The translations under genes and the position numbers were made by a program. A stretch of DNA of 64,000 nt from positions 1-64,000 of the forward strand of contig JAHZCD010000003.1 in the NCBI GenBank assembly GCA_019423025.1, written 5' to 3'. The notes beneath the pieces were generated by a model, which ran no database searches, was not told the origin of the DNA, and saw nothing but the letters and a program-made list of their open reading frames with translations. Below, piece by piece: positions 18,209 to 27,106 of the stretch (position 1 is its first letter; each line of letters opens with the position of its first letter). The DNA comes from Haemophilus sp. GTDB lineage: Bacteria > Pseudomonadota > Gammaproteobacteria > Enterobacterales > Pasteurellaceae.

Positions 18209-19456
18209 ATGAGTAATCAAACTACAACCGCACCTGTTGAGGTGCAAAGCATGGGCAAACAAGCGTTTGTCGGTTTACAGATGTTATTTGTTGCCTTTGG
18301 CGCCTTAGTATTAGTTCCTTTAATCACTGGATTAAATTCTAATACAGCTCTTCTTACCGCGGGTATCGGTACACTACTTTTCCAACTTTGTACTGGTAAA
18401 CAAGTCCCTATTTTCTTGGCCTCCTCTTTTGCCTTTATTGCGCCTATTCAATATGGCGTACAAACTTGGGGCATACCGACCACAATGGGTGGACTTGCTT
18501 GCGCAGGCTTCGTCTATTTCGCACTATCAACCTTAGTAAAATTACGCGGTAGTGCTGCACTTGAGCGCATCTTTCCGCCTGTTGTTGTAGGTCCCGTAAT
18601 TATCATTATTGGTATGGGACTTGCACCCGTTGCTGTGGATATGGCATTAGGTAAAAACAGTGCATATAGCTATGAGCACTCTGTATTGGTTTCTATGATC
18701 ACCTTAGTCACCACCCTTTCTGTTGCGGTATTTGCCAAAGGCATGATGAAACTGATTCCAATTATGTTTGGTATCGTTGCTGGCTATGTGGTTTGTTTAT
18801 TCCTAGGATTAATTAACTTCCAACCTGTTTTAGACGCAAAATGGTTTGAATTACCTCAGTTAACCAAACCAGAATTTAATTTAGAAGCCATTCTTTATAT
18901 GCTACCAATTGCTATCGCACCAGCCGTTGAACACGTCGGTGGGATTATGGCAATCAGTTCTGTAACAGGTAAAGATTTCCTTAAGAAACCAGGCTTACAC
19001 CGCACCTTATTAGGCGATAGTGTCGCAACGGCTGCAGCTTCATTAGTAGGTGGTCCACCAAATACTACTTATGCCGAAGTAACGGGGGCTGTAATGCTAA
19101 CTCGCAACTTTAATCCAAATATTATGACTTGGGCTGCAGTATGGGCAATTGCGATTTCCTTCTGTGGTAAAGTAGGCGCATTCCTTTCTACTATCCCGAC
19201 CATCGTAATGGGTGGCATTATGATGTTAGTATTTGGTTCGATTGCCGTTGTCGGGATGAGTACCTTAATTAAAGGTAAAGTGGATGTGACTGAACCTCGC
19301 AACCTTTGCATCATTTCTGTGGTGATGACTTTCGGGATCGGTAATATGTTTGTCAACGTCGGCGATGCTGTTTCCCTAAAAGGTATCAGCCTTTGTGCTA
19401 TCGTCGCGATTGTACTGAACTTGATTTTGCCAAAAGCAAAAAATGAAGTAGAATAA
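18209..19456 (+). CDS. uraA: Uracil permease, NCS2 family
   Basis: Proton-coupled uracil uptake at the inner membrane. The 415-residue protein has about 12-14 hydrophobic segments. It carries the NCS2 motifs: the acidic residue in APAVEHVGG (substrate/proton coupling in UraA) and the GGPPNTTYAEVTGAV signature. It is paired with upp, which traps the imported uracil as UMP. An uptake sequence lies just upstream at about 18170. Confidence 0.95.
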   Translation: MSNQTTTAPVEVQSMGKQAFVGLQMLFVAFGALVLVPLITGLNSNTALLTAGIGTLLFQLCTGKQVPIFLASSFAFIAPIQYGVQTWGIPTTMGGLACAGFVYFALSTLVKLRGSAALERIFPPVVVGPVIIIIGMGLAPVAVDMALGKNSAYSYEHSVLVSMITLVTTLSVAVFAKGMMKLIPIMFGIVAGYVVCLFLGLINFQPVLDAKWFELPQLTKPEFNLEAILYMLPIAIAPAVEHVGGIMAISSVTGKDFLKKPGLHRTLLGDSVATAAASLVGGPPNTTYAEVTGAVMLTRNFNPNIMTWAAVWAIAISFCGKVGAFLSTIPTIVMGGIMMLVFGSIAVVGMSTLIKGKVDVTEPRNLCIISVVMTFGIGNMFVNVGDAVSLKGISLCAIVAIVLNLILPKAKNEVE

Positions 19457-19469
19457 AACTTCCCAAACA

Positions 19470-19506
19470 AAAGGGTTAAATGAAAATTTAGCCCTTTCTT
19501 TTTTTA
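19470..19506 (+). terminator. uraA terminator
   Basis: AAAGGGTTAAAT pairs with ATTTAGCCCTTT (one G-U), followed by a T-run, directly before hda. Confidence 0.8.
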
Positions 19507-19528
19507 TTTTAAATCAACTCGTTAATCC

Positions 19529-20224
19529 GTGAATCAGCAACTTTCTTTACCTATTCATCAAATTGATGATGAAACGCTTGAGAATTTTTATAGCGATAAT
19601 AATGCATTATTGCTCAATTCTTTGCGTCAAAATATAACTGATTTACAGCAACAATTCTTCTACCTCTGGGGAAAGCAAAGTGTCGGAAAAACTCATCTTC
19701 TACGCGCACTCTGTAATGAATATATTCAGCAACAACGGAGTGCGATTTATGTTCCATTGAGTAAATCACAATATTTCTCCACGGCTGTTTTTGAAAATTT
19801 AGAACAGCAAGAATTGATTTGCCTGGATGATTTGCAAGCAGTTATTGGAAATTCAGAATGGGAAATAGCCTTATTTGATCTCTTTAATCGTATCAAAGCC
19901 AATGGCAAAACTTTATTGATTGCCAGTGCCGAGCAATCTCCTACTGCTCTCCCCGTTAAATTACCAGATCTGGCTTCTCGCTTAAAATGGGGAGAAAGTT
20001 ATCAATTGATTCCTCTCAGCGATGAACAAAAACTCGCTGTATTGAAACAAAATGCCCATCAGCGAGGCATTATGCTTTCAGATGAGACTGCCAATTTTAT
20101 ATTTACTCGTCTAGATCGAGATATGGCGACATTAAAAGAGGCATTAGTTCAACTCGATAAAGCCTCATTGCAAGCGAAACGAAATCTGACCATTCCTTTT
20201 GTGAAATCTATTTTAGGCTTATAA
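19529..20224 (+). CDS. hda: DnaA inactivator Hda
   Basis: AAA+ protein that, with the DNA-loaded beta clamp, stimulates DnaA-ATP hydrolysis and prevents over-initiation. The 231 residues match DnaA domain III, with Walker A WGKQSVGKTHLL and a Walker B region ELICLDDLQAV. The N-terminus MNQQLSLPI carries the QLSLP-type clamp-binding motif expected of Hda. The start is GTG. It follows uraA closely, as in many gammaproteobacteria. dnaA and dnaN themselves are at 50324 and 51702. Confidence 0.92.
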   Translation: MNQQLSLPIHQIDDETLENFYSDNNALLLNSLRQNITDLQQQFFYLWGKQSVGKTHLLRALCNEYIQQQRSAIYVPLSKSQYFSTAVFENLEQQELICLDDLQAVIGNSEWEIALFDLFNRIKANGKTLLIASAEQSPTALPVKLPDLASRLKWGESYQLIPLSDEQKLAVLKQNAHQRGIMLSDETANFIFTRLDRDMATLKEALVQLDKASLQAKRNLTIPFVKSILGL

Positions 20225-20238
20225 ACAGATAAAAAAAT

Positions 20239-20270
20239 AACCGCACTTTTTCAAGTGCGGTTAATTTTTT
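20239..20270. terminator. Bidirectional inverted uptake-sequence terminator
   Basis: AACCGCACTT/AAGTGCGGTT stem with a TTTC loop and flanking A- and T-runs between convergent hda and the lipoprotein gene. Confidence 0.85.
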
Positions 20271-20280
20271 AGTCATTTAA

Positions 20281-20583
20281 TTACCAGCAGTGATGGCAAT
20301 AACCAACACCGACACTAGGCATTATTGCTACAGGAATGCGAGAATAACCTGTATGTTTAGAACGATGATCACTCGCATTCATTTCATTTGGAACGCTATC
20401 TCTTTGTGCAACTTTAGCTTTTTCTCGAGCTGTTACAGTATTACCACTTGTTACTCGAGAATTATAATCCTGCACCGCATTCATATCATACATCGCTGCA
20501 CCATTACCAATGGTTGAGGCTTCCTGAGGTGCAGTACAAGCTGTTAAAACAGATAATGCTGCAATAGAAATTAATTTTTTCAT
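20281..20583 (-). CDS. Small lipoprotein of unknown function ending in CHHCW
   Basis: The 100-residue product starts MKKLISIAALSVLTACTAP, a lipoprotein signal with lipobox LTAC (lipidated Cys16). The mature part is polar, with a basic ASDHRSKHTGYSR stretch. The last residues YCHHCW hold a Cys-His-His-Cys motif that could bind a metal; it is not the CXXCH heme motif. The start at ATG 20583 has an AGG-containing Shine-Dalgarno that overlaps the stop of the upstream gene, so the two are coupled. Family not recognised. Confidence 0.75.
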   Translation of the reverse strand: MKKLISIAALSVLTACTAPQEASTIGNGAAMYDMNAVQDYNSRVTSGNTVTAREKAKVAQRDSVPNEMNASDHRSKHTGYSRIPVAIMPSVGVGYCHHCW

Positions 20584-20587
20584 AACG

Positions 20588-21181
20588 TTACCTTTTATCA
20601 CAAACTACTTTATTAAGCGTTTCTCTGCCTTCTTTAATCCGCTCATTCGCTTTTTTTCTAACGTTCGGATCTTCATTTTGCTCAATATATTTTGCTACAT
20701 TGGCATTTTTGATTGCATAAACAGGGACATACTGTGAGTGTTTCGTTTCACCTTTTTTATAAATTGTGGCACCTAACACACTACCATAATACTCACTAGC
20801 ATCATTAGGTTTAATGTAATAATTACTGGTGTTAGTGACATCTACGCCATCATCACTTTTAAAGCCACTGCAAATCCCAGCGGGTGAAAGGAAGGTTGTT
20901 TTTGAAGCGGCAGACTCGTTAAACTTGTATACCTCAAACTCAACACTATTAGCAAGCTCTTCAATGTCTTTTTCAGACTTAGGATCTAAACTTCTTTGGC
21001 CTTTTCCATCAATATATTTCACTGTTTCAGAAATATTACTTTCAGAAACATTGACTGAAACATGATTTTCAGGTGCCTTCGCTTTTGTTTCATATACAAC
21101 ACTACTACCTTCGGCTAAAACAACTGATGATGCTAAAACACAAAAAGAGTAAATCCCAATTTTTTTCTTAATATGACTCAT
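20588..21181 (-). CDS. Exported protein of unknown function
   Basis: The 197-residue product starts MSHIKKKIGIYSFCVLASSV and continues VLA-EGSS, a Sec signal peptide with probable cleavage after VLA at about residue 23. The mature protein is charged and contains the segment KYIDGKGQRSLDPKSEKDIEELANS and only two cysteines (one in GICSGFKSDDG, one near the end). I prefer ATG 21181 over a TTG at 21226, because the earlier start would put charged residues before the signal and overlap the preceding gene. It sits four bases before the lipoprotein gene and 20 bases after the VOC gene, so all may belong to the tail of the ccm operon. Family not recognised. Confidence 0.7.
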   Translation of the reverse strand: MSHIKKKIGIYSFCVLASSVVLAEGSSVVYETKAKAPENHVSVNVSESNISETVKYIDGKGQRSLDPKSEKDIEELANSVEFEVYKFNESAASKTTFLSPAGICSGFKSDDGVDVTNTSNYYIKPNDASEYYGSVLGATIYKKGETKHSQYVPVYAIKNANVAKYIEQNEDPNVRKKANERIKEGRETLNKVVCDKR

Positions 21182-21200
21182 AATAATTTGATTTTCTACG

Positions 21201-21599
21201 TTAATAATTATTTTCGTATAATTCAATAGGTAAATAATCCGGGTCTCTGAAGAAAGTGTACTTCATTCCCGTTAATTCATCAACCTGAATTGGTTCACAA
21301 TCAATGCTATTTTCCATAAGATAAGCGACATATTCATCAATATTCTCGACTTTAAATGCTAAATGTCGCAAACCACAAGCCTCTGGAGTGGTTACTCTTG
21401 GTGGCGGATTTGGAAAAGAAAACAACTCTATTTGACTCCCATCGGGAAAACTTAAATCTAGTTTATAGCTATCCCTTTCTGCCCGATAAGTTTCATTTAG
21501 CTGTTTAGCGCCTAAAATCTCCATATAAAAATGCTTCGAACGTGCATAGTTCGAAGCAATAATCGCAATATGGTGAAAACCTAATAATTGGGGCTTCAT
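21201..21599 (-). CDS. yaeR: VOC-family protein, YaeR-like (glyoxalase fold)
   Basis: The 132 residues form a single vicinal-oxygen-chelate domain: GFHHIAIIASNYARSKHFY at the start, QIELFSFP in the middle, EACGLRHLAFKV, and DPDYLPIELYE at the end. Together these carry the His/Glu metal ligands. It is very close in sequence pattern to E. coli YaeR, whose substrate is unknown. Its ATG overlaps the ccmI stop by one base (TAATG), so it is translationally coupled to the cytochrome c maturation operon, an odd partner. Confidence 0.85.
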   Translation of the reverse strand: MKPQLLGFHHIAIIASNYARSKHFYMEILGAKQLNETYRAERDSYKLDLSFPDGSQIELFSFPNPPPRVTTPEACGLRHLAFKVENIDEYVAYLMENSIDCEPIQVDELTGMKYTFFRDPDYLPIELYENNY

Positions 21600-22516
21600 T
21601 ATTTCTCCGGTGTGACACTTTTTGCTTTTTCTTCTTCCTGTAACGCAAGTGCATCACGTGCAGCACGAATACTCTTCTCAAGCATTGGCACTCGAGGATC
21701 ATCTGGTTCCAATAAACGTAACATCATTGCCCAAGTGACGGCCGCCATTTTATAATCCTCACCTTCAAAATAACTGAAAGCAAGTAAACTTAATGCTTCA
21801 GGATTCGAATGATCTTGACGAATAATCTCACGTAAAAGCTGATTACCTTTCATTTTATCCATTTGATCTTCAGAAGACATTAACATACGTGCATAAGAAA
21901 GCTTATAATCTAGATTATCCGGCTCAAGTTTATTCGCTTGTTGATAACTATCAAAGGCTAATTTTCCATTACCCAAATTCATCCCTACCTGACCGAGCAA
22001 CCACCATTTTTTAGCATCCTTTGGTGTTTTTTGTAAATCCAAACGAAGTGCGGTCGAAAATTGTTGCATTTCAACATCCGTCATTGGGTTTGTATCTTCT
22101 TCTTTGATTCGTTCAAAGAAATAAGGTAATTTTGCCAATGTTTTTTCCATCATATCCTCGGCTTTCCAAGATCCTAATGGGAAATAAGAAACCCCAGCAA
22201 TAATGGCTAAACCGAGCAAACCAGAAACAAACCATAACTTACCGTAATTTTTGGCATTTTTATCGATAGCTTGTGTTTCTTGTTGAGGAATATCTTCCAA
22301 CAATGTTTTTTGTAGCTCCTGTTTGAGTTGTTCAACATTTTCAACTAAACCCTGTTGGTTATCTTGCTCAATCTCTTTTAAGCGAGAAAAATATAGTGCT
22401 TTATTTAATTCATCACGTTTTGTATCTTCTTTCGCTTTAACAGAACGCAACAATGGATAAAAACAAATCAATGCCGCCACTAAAGTGAGCGCAATAATAC
22501 TTAATGCAAAATTCAT
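21599..22516 (-). CDS. ccmI: Cytochrome c biogenesis protein CcmI
   Basis: Apocytochrome c chaperone of the heme lyase complex. The 305 residues have an N-terminal membrane helix (ALSIIALTLVAALICFYPLL), a cytoplasmic coiled segment rich in Gln/Glu, a second helix (LWFVSGLLGLAIIAGVSYFPLG) and a periplasmic TPR domain (KLAFDSYQQANKLEPDNLDYKLSYARMLM and following). The start overlaps the ccmH stop by one base. Last of the recognised ccm genes. Confidence 0.9.
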   Translation of the reverse strand: MNFALSIIALTLVAALICFYPLLRSVKAKEDTKRDELNKALYFSRLKEIEQDNQQGLVENVEQLKQELQKTLLEDIPQQETQAIDKNAKNYGKLWFVSGLLGLAIIAGVSYFPLGSWKAEDMMEKTLAKLPYFFERIKEEDTNPMTDVEMQQFSTALRLDLQKTPKDAKKWWLLGQVGMNLGNGKLAFDSYQQANKLEPDNLDYKLSYARMLMSSEDQMDKMKGNQLLREIIRQDHSNPEALSLLAFSYFEGEDYKMAAVTWAMMLRLLEPDDPRVPMLEKSIRAARDALALQEEEKAKSVTPEK

Positions 22517-22980
22517 TATTTATCCTTTTCTTTGAGTAAAGCCGATAAGCGTGCATTCTCTTCATCATCTAAAACAACGTCAGAATTAACCGCACTTGGG
22601 CTTTTCGATTTACGTTTAAATATAAATAAAATGCCAACAAATACTAATAAAATTGGTGCAATCCATAACACAATTGTGGCCATTGTCATAGGTGGATCAT
22701 AAGTCACGAAATTGCCATAACGTTGGATCATATAATCCACCACTTCATTTCGATTTTTGCCTTCTTGCAACAATTCAAACACTTTGCCACGCATATCTAC
22801 GGCAATGGTTGCATTAGAATCGGCAATATTGTTATTTTGACATTGTGGACAACGCAGTTCTTGCGTTAATTGATGATAGTCCTTTTCTTGCTCTGGTGAA
22901 GCAAAATTTAGCGCATCAATTGCGGCAGTCGCAGAGATGCTCATAAAAAGTGCGGTCAAAAAAAGCCATGATTTTCTCAT
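22516..22980 (-). CDS. ccmH: Cytochrome c maturation protein CcmH/NrfF family
   Basis: Periplasmic thiol-reducing subunit that keeps apocytochrome cysteines reduced. The 154-residue protein has a signal sequence, the redox motif LRCPQCQNNNIADSNA (about 43-58) and a C-terminal membrane helix (ATIVLWIAPILLVFVGILFIF). It is the short type without the CcmI-like domain, which is a separate gene here. It overlaps its neighbours by one base on both sides. Confidence 0.93.
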   Translation of the reverse strand: MRKSWLFLTALFMSISATAAIDALNFASPEQEKDYHQLTQELRCPQCQNNNIADSNATIAVDMRGKVFELLQEGKNRNEVVDYMIQRYGNFVTYDPPMTMATIVLWIAPILLVFVGILFIFKRKSKSPSAVNSDVVLDDEENARLSALLKEKDK

Positions 22981-23525
22981 TATGGTTTCTCCGCTAATTT
23001 GTCATAAATAGGCTTCAAGGTTTCATTCCAAACACGTTCATTCACATCACCCGCTAAGCGATAATGAATCACACCTTTACCATCTACAATGAATGTTTCT
23101 GGTGCACCATAAACGCCTAAATCTAATGCAAAAGAACCTTTTTCATCTTTAAGCACTAGACTATAAGGATTACCCAAATCTTTCAGCCATTTCATCGCTT
23201 TTGGCGATTCATCTTTATAGTCTAAACCAATGATTGTCACGCCTTGTTTAGCCAATTGATTCAAATACTGGTGTTCTGCATAACAAGTTGGACACCAAGT
23301 CGCCCACACATTTAAGAGAATTGGTTTACCTTGTTGGAAAATTTCATTACCGTAGGTTTTATTTTCCAATAAATCCGTTAATGTTTTCTGTGGTACAGGT
23401 TTCCCTACCAGGGCTGACTCTAACGCTTTCGGATCATCACCTTGAGCATTACGTCCAAGCTGAACTAAAAATGCCACAACGACAGCTAGAAAAATAATAA
23501 GTGGGATAAGTAGTTTTTTATTCAT
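22980..23525 (-). CDS. dsbE: Thiol:disulfide interchange protein DsbE/CcmG
   Basis: Membrane-anchored thioredoxin-like reductase for the cytochrome c pathway. The 181 residues have an N-terminal anchor (LLIPLIIFLAVVVAFLVQL) and a thioredoxin fold with active site NVWATWCPTCYAEHQYL (about 74-90). The CcmG-specific acidic region (GLDYKDESPKAMKWL) and a cis-proline segment GVYGAPETFIVD follow. It lies between ccmF and ccmH, as usual. Confidence 0.94.
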   Translation of the reverse strand: MNKKLLIPLIIFLAVVVAFLVQLGRNAQGDDPKALESALVGKPVPQKTLTDLLENKTYGNEIFQQGKPILLNVWATWCPTCYAEHQYLNQLAKQGVTIIGLDYKDESPKAMKWLKDLGNPYSLVLKDEKGSFALDLGVYGAPETFIVDGKGVIHYRLAGDVNERVWNETLKPIYDKLAEKP

Positions 23526-23580
23526 AACACGATCAATTTACATCTATTTTTAGGGGGCTTAATTTAGCCCCTCATCACAA

Positions 23581-25530
23581 TTAAGACTGTTTTACCAAAC
23601 GACTAAAACGATAACGACGGTCAAACATACAGAGCAAGCCACCTAGCGCCATAAACAATCCACCAATCCAAATCCAACGGATAAACGGTTTATAGTAAAG
23701 GCGAAGTGCCCATGAGTTATCTTCTATTTTTTCACCCAAGGCGACATAAAGATCGCGGGTAAATCCCCAATCAATTGCCGCTTCAGTCATTGGCATTTTA
23801 CTGACGGTATAAAAACGTTTTTCAGCAAATAATGTTGCTTCTGGTTTACCGTCTTTTGAAATATCGATTTGTGCTTTGCCACCCATATAGTTAGGACCAT
23901 TTGCATCACTCACGCCAGCAAATTTAAAGTCATAATTAGCAATCTGCACTGTATCACCAACAGCCATTCGCACATCACGTTCCACACTGAAGTTTTGGCT
24001 AAAGGCTATTCCCCAAACTGTCATGGCTACACCAAGGTGAGCCAAAATCATCCCCCAATGGGAACGGGAAAGCTTGGTAATACCTTTAAAGAAAGATTCA
24101 CGGTGTGTTGCACGTTGTTTCATTTCGTAGAGGCTCAGTAATACAATAATGACAGACATCATAGTACCAAGCACCGCACTAACAGTGAGTTTATTTTGTA
24201 GGAAATATGGTAAGGCAAAGCCTGCAATCGCCATCACAATCACACTCACTACAACCGGTGTACGAATTTCAGAGAACTGATCACGACGCCATTTAACCAA
24301 TGGCCCAATACCTAGTAATAAGGCAAATGGGGTCATAATAATCAGGAACATTTGATCAAAGAACGGCGCGCCGATCGAAATAGAGCCCAAACCTAATTGT
24401 TTGTGAACTAATGGCAATAACGTCCCTAAGAACACCACACAAAGTGCGGTCATTAATAGGATATTATTCAATAACAATAAGGTTTCGCGAGAATAGCGTT
24501 CTGCATTATCACGCGAACGAATTTGGTTGCCTTTGTAAGCGTATAAGGTTAAAGAACCACCAATTACCACAACCAAATAAGCAAGAATATATAAACCACG
24601 TGTAGGATCTGAAGCAAAGGCGTGTACTGACACTAAGATACCGGAACGAACTAAGAACGTACCCAGTAAGCAAAGTGAGAAAGCAAGGATTGCTAAAAGC
24701 ACAGTCCAAGCTTTAAAAGAGCCTCGTTTTTCAGTCACTGCTAAAGAGTGGATTAATGCGGTTCCCGCAAGCCAAGGCATTAAAGAAGAGTTTTCTACTG
24801 GATCCCAGAACCACCAGCCACCCCAGCCTAGCTCATAATAGGCCCACCACGAACCGAGCACGATCCCAAGTGTTAAAAAGACCCAAGCAGCCATCGTCCA
24901 AGGACGAGACCATCTTGCCCAAGCGGAGTCTAATTTACCTGTCATTAATGATGCAATCGCAAAGGCAAAAGCCACAGAAAAACCAACATATCCCATATAA
25001 AGTAATGGTGGGTGGAAAATTAAGCCCACATCTTGCAACATTGGGTTGAGTTCTCTGCCATCTACTGGGAAGTCGGGGAATGTACGGGTAAATGGATTTG
25101 AGGTAAATAATACGAAGAGTAAGAAGCCGATGCTAATAATCCCCATAATACCCAACACGCGAGCCACGGCTTCTTGTGGTAAGTGTTTGCTAAATAAGGC
25201 AACCGCTGCACCCCAAAGGGTTAATAACCAAATCCAAAGTAATAATGAGCCCTCGTGTGAACCCCACACCGCAGATAAACGATAATAAATCGGTAAACTG
25301 CTGTTAGAGTTATTTACCACATACTGCACACTAAAATCATTGACAGCAAAGAGGTAGAACAATGCAGCAAACGCAATGGTTAAAGTAAAAAATAAACCAT
25401 AAGTCATTGGACGAGCCAATGACATAAGTTGAGAATGACCTTTTTCAGCCCCCCATAATGGGAAAATAGCTAAAAAGAATGAAACGGCAAGACTTAAAGC
25501 AAGCGCATAATTTCCTAATTCAGCAATCAT
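23581..25530 (-). CDS. ccmF: Heme lyase subunit CcmF
   Basis: Ligates heme from holo-CcmE to apocytochrome c. The 649-residue polytopic protein has about 15 membrane segments and the tryptophan-rich WWD signature WGGWWFWDPVENSSLMPWL (about 230-248), flanked by conserved histidines. A large periplasmic loop is followed by a C-terminal anchor. It overlaps the ccmE stop by one base. Confidence 0.97.
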   Translation of the reverse strand: MIAELGNYALALSLAVSFFLAIFPLWGAEKGHSQLMSLARPMTYGLFFTLTIAFAALFYLFAVNDFSVQYVVNNSNSSLPIYYRLSAVWGSHEGSLLLWIWLLTLWGAAVALFSKHLPQEAVARVLGIMGIISIGFLLFVLFTSNPFTRTFPDFPVDGRELNPMLQDVGLIFHPPLLYMGYVGFSVAFAFAIASLMTGKLDSAWARWSRPWTMAAWVFLTLGIVLGSWWAYYELGWGGWWFWDPVENSSLMPWLAGTALIHSLAVTEKRGSFKAWTVLLAILAFSLCLLGTFLVRSGILVSVHAFASDPTRGLYILAYLVVVIGGSLTLYAYKGNQIRSRDNAERYSRETLLLLNNILLMTALCVVFLGTLLPLVHKQLGLGSISIGAPFFDQMFLIIMTPFALLLGIGPLVKWRRDQFSEIRTPVVVSVIVMAIAGFALPYFLQNKLTVSAVLGTMMSVIIVLLSLYEMKQRATHRESFFKGITKLSRSHWGMILAHLGVAMTVWGIAFSQNFSVERDVRMAVGDTVQIANYDFKFAGVSDANGPNYMGGKAQIDISKDGKPEATLFAEKRFYTVSKMPMTEAAIDWGFTRDLYVALGEKIEDNSWALRLYYKPFIRWIWIGGLFMALGGLLCMFDRRYRFSRLVKQS

Positions 25531-26060
25531 TATTGACCTTCTTGCGGTTTTTGCTGGGTTTCTTTATAACGACGATCAGCTTCACTCTCGCCTTTTAACT
25601 CCGCGCCCATTGGCTTATGTACTTTCTGCATTTTTTCGCCTAATTCAGGTGGTACATAATTTTCATCGTGTTTAGCAAGTACTTCTGTCGCCTCTAATAA
25701 AGTAGGCTCTTTTAATACGCCTTGCGCGACGATACCTTGCCCTTCACGGAAAAGATCAGGAAGAATACCTTCGTATTCAACAGTAATAGATGGACCGATA
25801 TCATTTAACTCAAAGCGAACTTTTAAGCTTTTTGGATCGCGTTTTACTGTGCCTTCCACAACCATGCCGCCTACACGGATACGTTGCCCCACTTCAGGTT
25901 TTTGATCTGCTTTGCCTTCTTTACCTTCAATGACTTCTGATGGCGTATAAAATAAATCGATATTTTGGCGAAGAGCATAAAGGACTAAACCTGTTGCAAT
26001 CGAAATACCTAAAATCACAAAGATAATAATAGAGAGTCTTGATTTGCGTCTTGGATTCAT
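25530..26060 (-). CDS. ccmE: Heme chaperone CcmE
   Basis: Periplasmic protein that binds heme covalently and hands it to CcmF. The 176 residues have a single N-terminal anchor, an OB-fold beta domain and the heme-attachment motif AKHDENYVPPE, with the heme-binding histidine at about 131 and the tyrosine four residues later. The C-terminus is charged and Lys/Glu-rich. It overlaps ccmD by four bases (ATGA). Confidence 0.95.
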   Translation of the reverse strand: MNPRRKSRLSIIIFVILGISIATGLVLYALRQNIDLFYTPSEVIEGKEGKADQKPEVGQRIRVGGMVVEGTVKRDPKSLKVRFELNDIGPSITVEYEGILPDLFREGQGIVAQGVLKEPTLLEATEVLAKHDENYVPPELGEKMQKVHKPMGAELKGESEADRRYKETQQKPQEGQ

Positions 26061-26260
26061 AGTGTATTTCCTTTATTTGCTTGGTTTAAACGAGCTTCAC
26101 GTTGTTGCTCGCGTAACACTTCTTTTAACACCGCTTTACGCCCCTTGACGCTTTGTATCGCCAAAATGATCATTGCCACAAGGCTAATGCCGTAGGAAAG
26201 CCACACGTAAAAACCGTAGCCTCCCATATTAATAAAATCACTCCAACTTTGGAAAAACAT
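26057..26260 (-). CDS. ccmD: Heme exporter subunit CcmD
   Basis: Small adaptor that helps release holo-CcmE from CcmABC. The 67-residue protein has one membrane helix (YGISLVAMIILAIQSVKG) and a basic cytoplasmic tail, with the conserved N-terminal FINMGGYGFYVWLSYG segment typical of CcmD. Confidence 0.93.
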   Translation of the reverse strand: MFFQSWSDFINMGGYGFYVWLSYGISLVAMIILAIQSVKGRKAVLKEVLREQQREARLNQANKGNTL

Positions 26261-26297
26261 TTTCCGCTCCCTAAAATCCTAAAATAAAAATGAAAAA

Positions 26298-27038
26298 CTA
26301 TTTTAGCTTACTTGCTAACTCTTTTACCCATGGACGTTTGCTGTCTTCTTTTAGCAATTCAACGCGGTAACGCACGAGCGTAAACCAAATGGATAAAAAT
26401 AAAAATCCAAAAATACATAAAATCAGTGGAATTAACATCGGCGTTGCAATAGACGGTTTTTCAAACTTCGTGATACTTGCCCCTTGATGTAAAGTATTCC
26501 ACCACTCTACGGAAAAGTGAATGATTGGTAAATTCACTACGCCAACAATACACAAGATGCCCGCTGATTTTGCGCCCACTGCACGATCAGAAAATGCAGA
26601 GTAAAGGGCTAATACACCGATATATAAGAAGAAAAGAATCAGTTCAGCAGTTAAACGTGCATCCCACACCCACCAGGTTCCCCACATTGGTTTACCCCAA
26701 ATTGCGCCTGTGACTAACGCGATAAAGGTAAACATCGCACCAATAGGCGCCATGGCAACCATCGAAAGATGTGCGGCTTTAATTTGCCAAACTAACGCAA
26801 TAATCGCTGCAATCGCCATCGAACCATACACGCCCATTGACCAAATCGCCGCCGGCACATGCACATACATAATTCGGAAACTATTGCCTTGCTGATAATC
26901 TGCCGGTGCGTAAGCTAAGCCCCACACGATGCCAACAGCCAATAATAAAACCGCAATCACACCAAAAAATGGGCTTAATTTGCCACATAAATGATATTGA
27001 GTTTCATGTTTTGCGTAAGGATGTAACCACTTCCACAT
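26298..27038 (-). CDS. ccmC: Heme transporter subunit CcmC
   Basis: Loads heme onto CcmE at the periplasmic face. The 246 residues form six membrane helices with the tryptophan-rich motif MWGTWWVWDARLT (about 124-136) and heme-ligand histidines before and after it (MYVHVPAAIWSM; INHFSVEWWNTLHQG-like region, here IIHFSVEWWNTLHQG). It lies between ccmB and ccmD. Confidence 0.96.
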   Translation of the reverse strand: MWKWLHPYAKHETQYHLCGKLSPFFGVIAVLLLAVGIVWGLAYAPADYQQGNSFRIMYVHVPAAIWSMGVYGSMAIAAIIALVWQIKAAHLSMVAMAPIGAMFTFIALVTGAIWGKPMWGTWWVWDARLTAELILFFLYIGVLALYSAFSDRAVGAKSAGILCIVGVVNLPIIHFSVEWWNTLHQGASITKFEKPSIATPMLIPLILCIFGFLFLSIWFTLVRYRVELLKEDSKRPWVKELASKLK

Positions 27039-27106
27039 AAAAGATCCTTAATTCCAAAAAATAAAAAACAGTTAAAAATCTGACCGCACTCTCACCGTAA
27101 TGATGA

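Noticed and set aside
20281..20583. c-type heme motif in the lipoprotein tail (CHHCW) next to ccm genes
   Set aside because: The order is C-H-H-C-W, not C-X-X-C-H; no heme-binding histidine follows the second cysteine.
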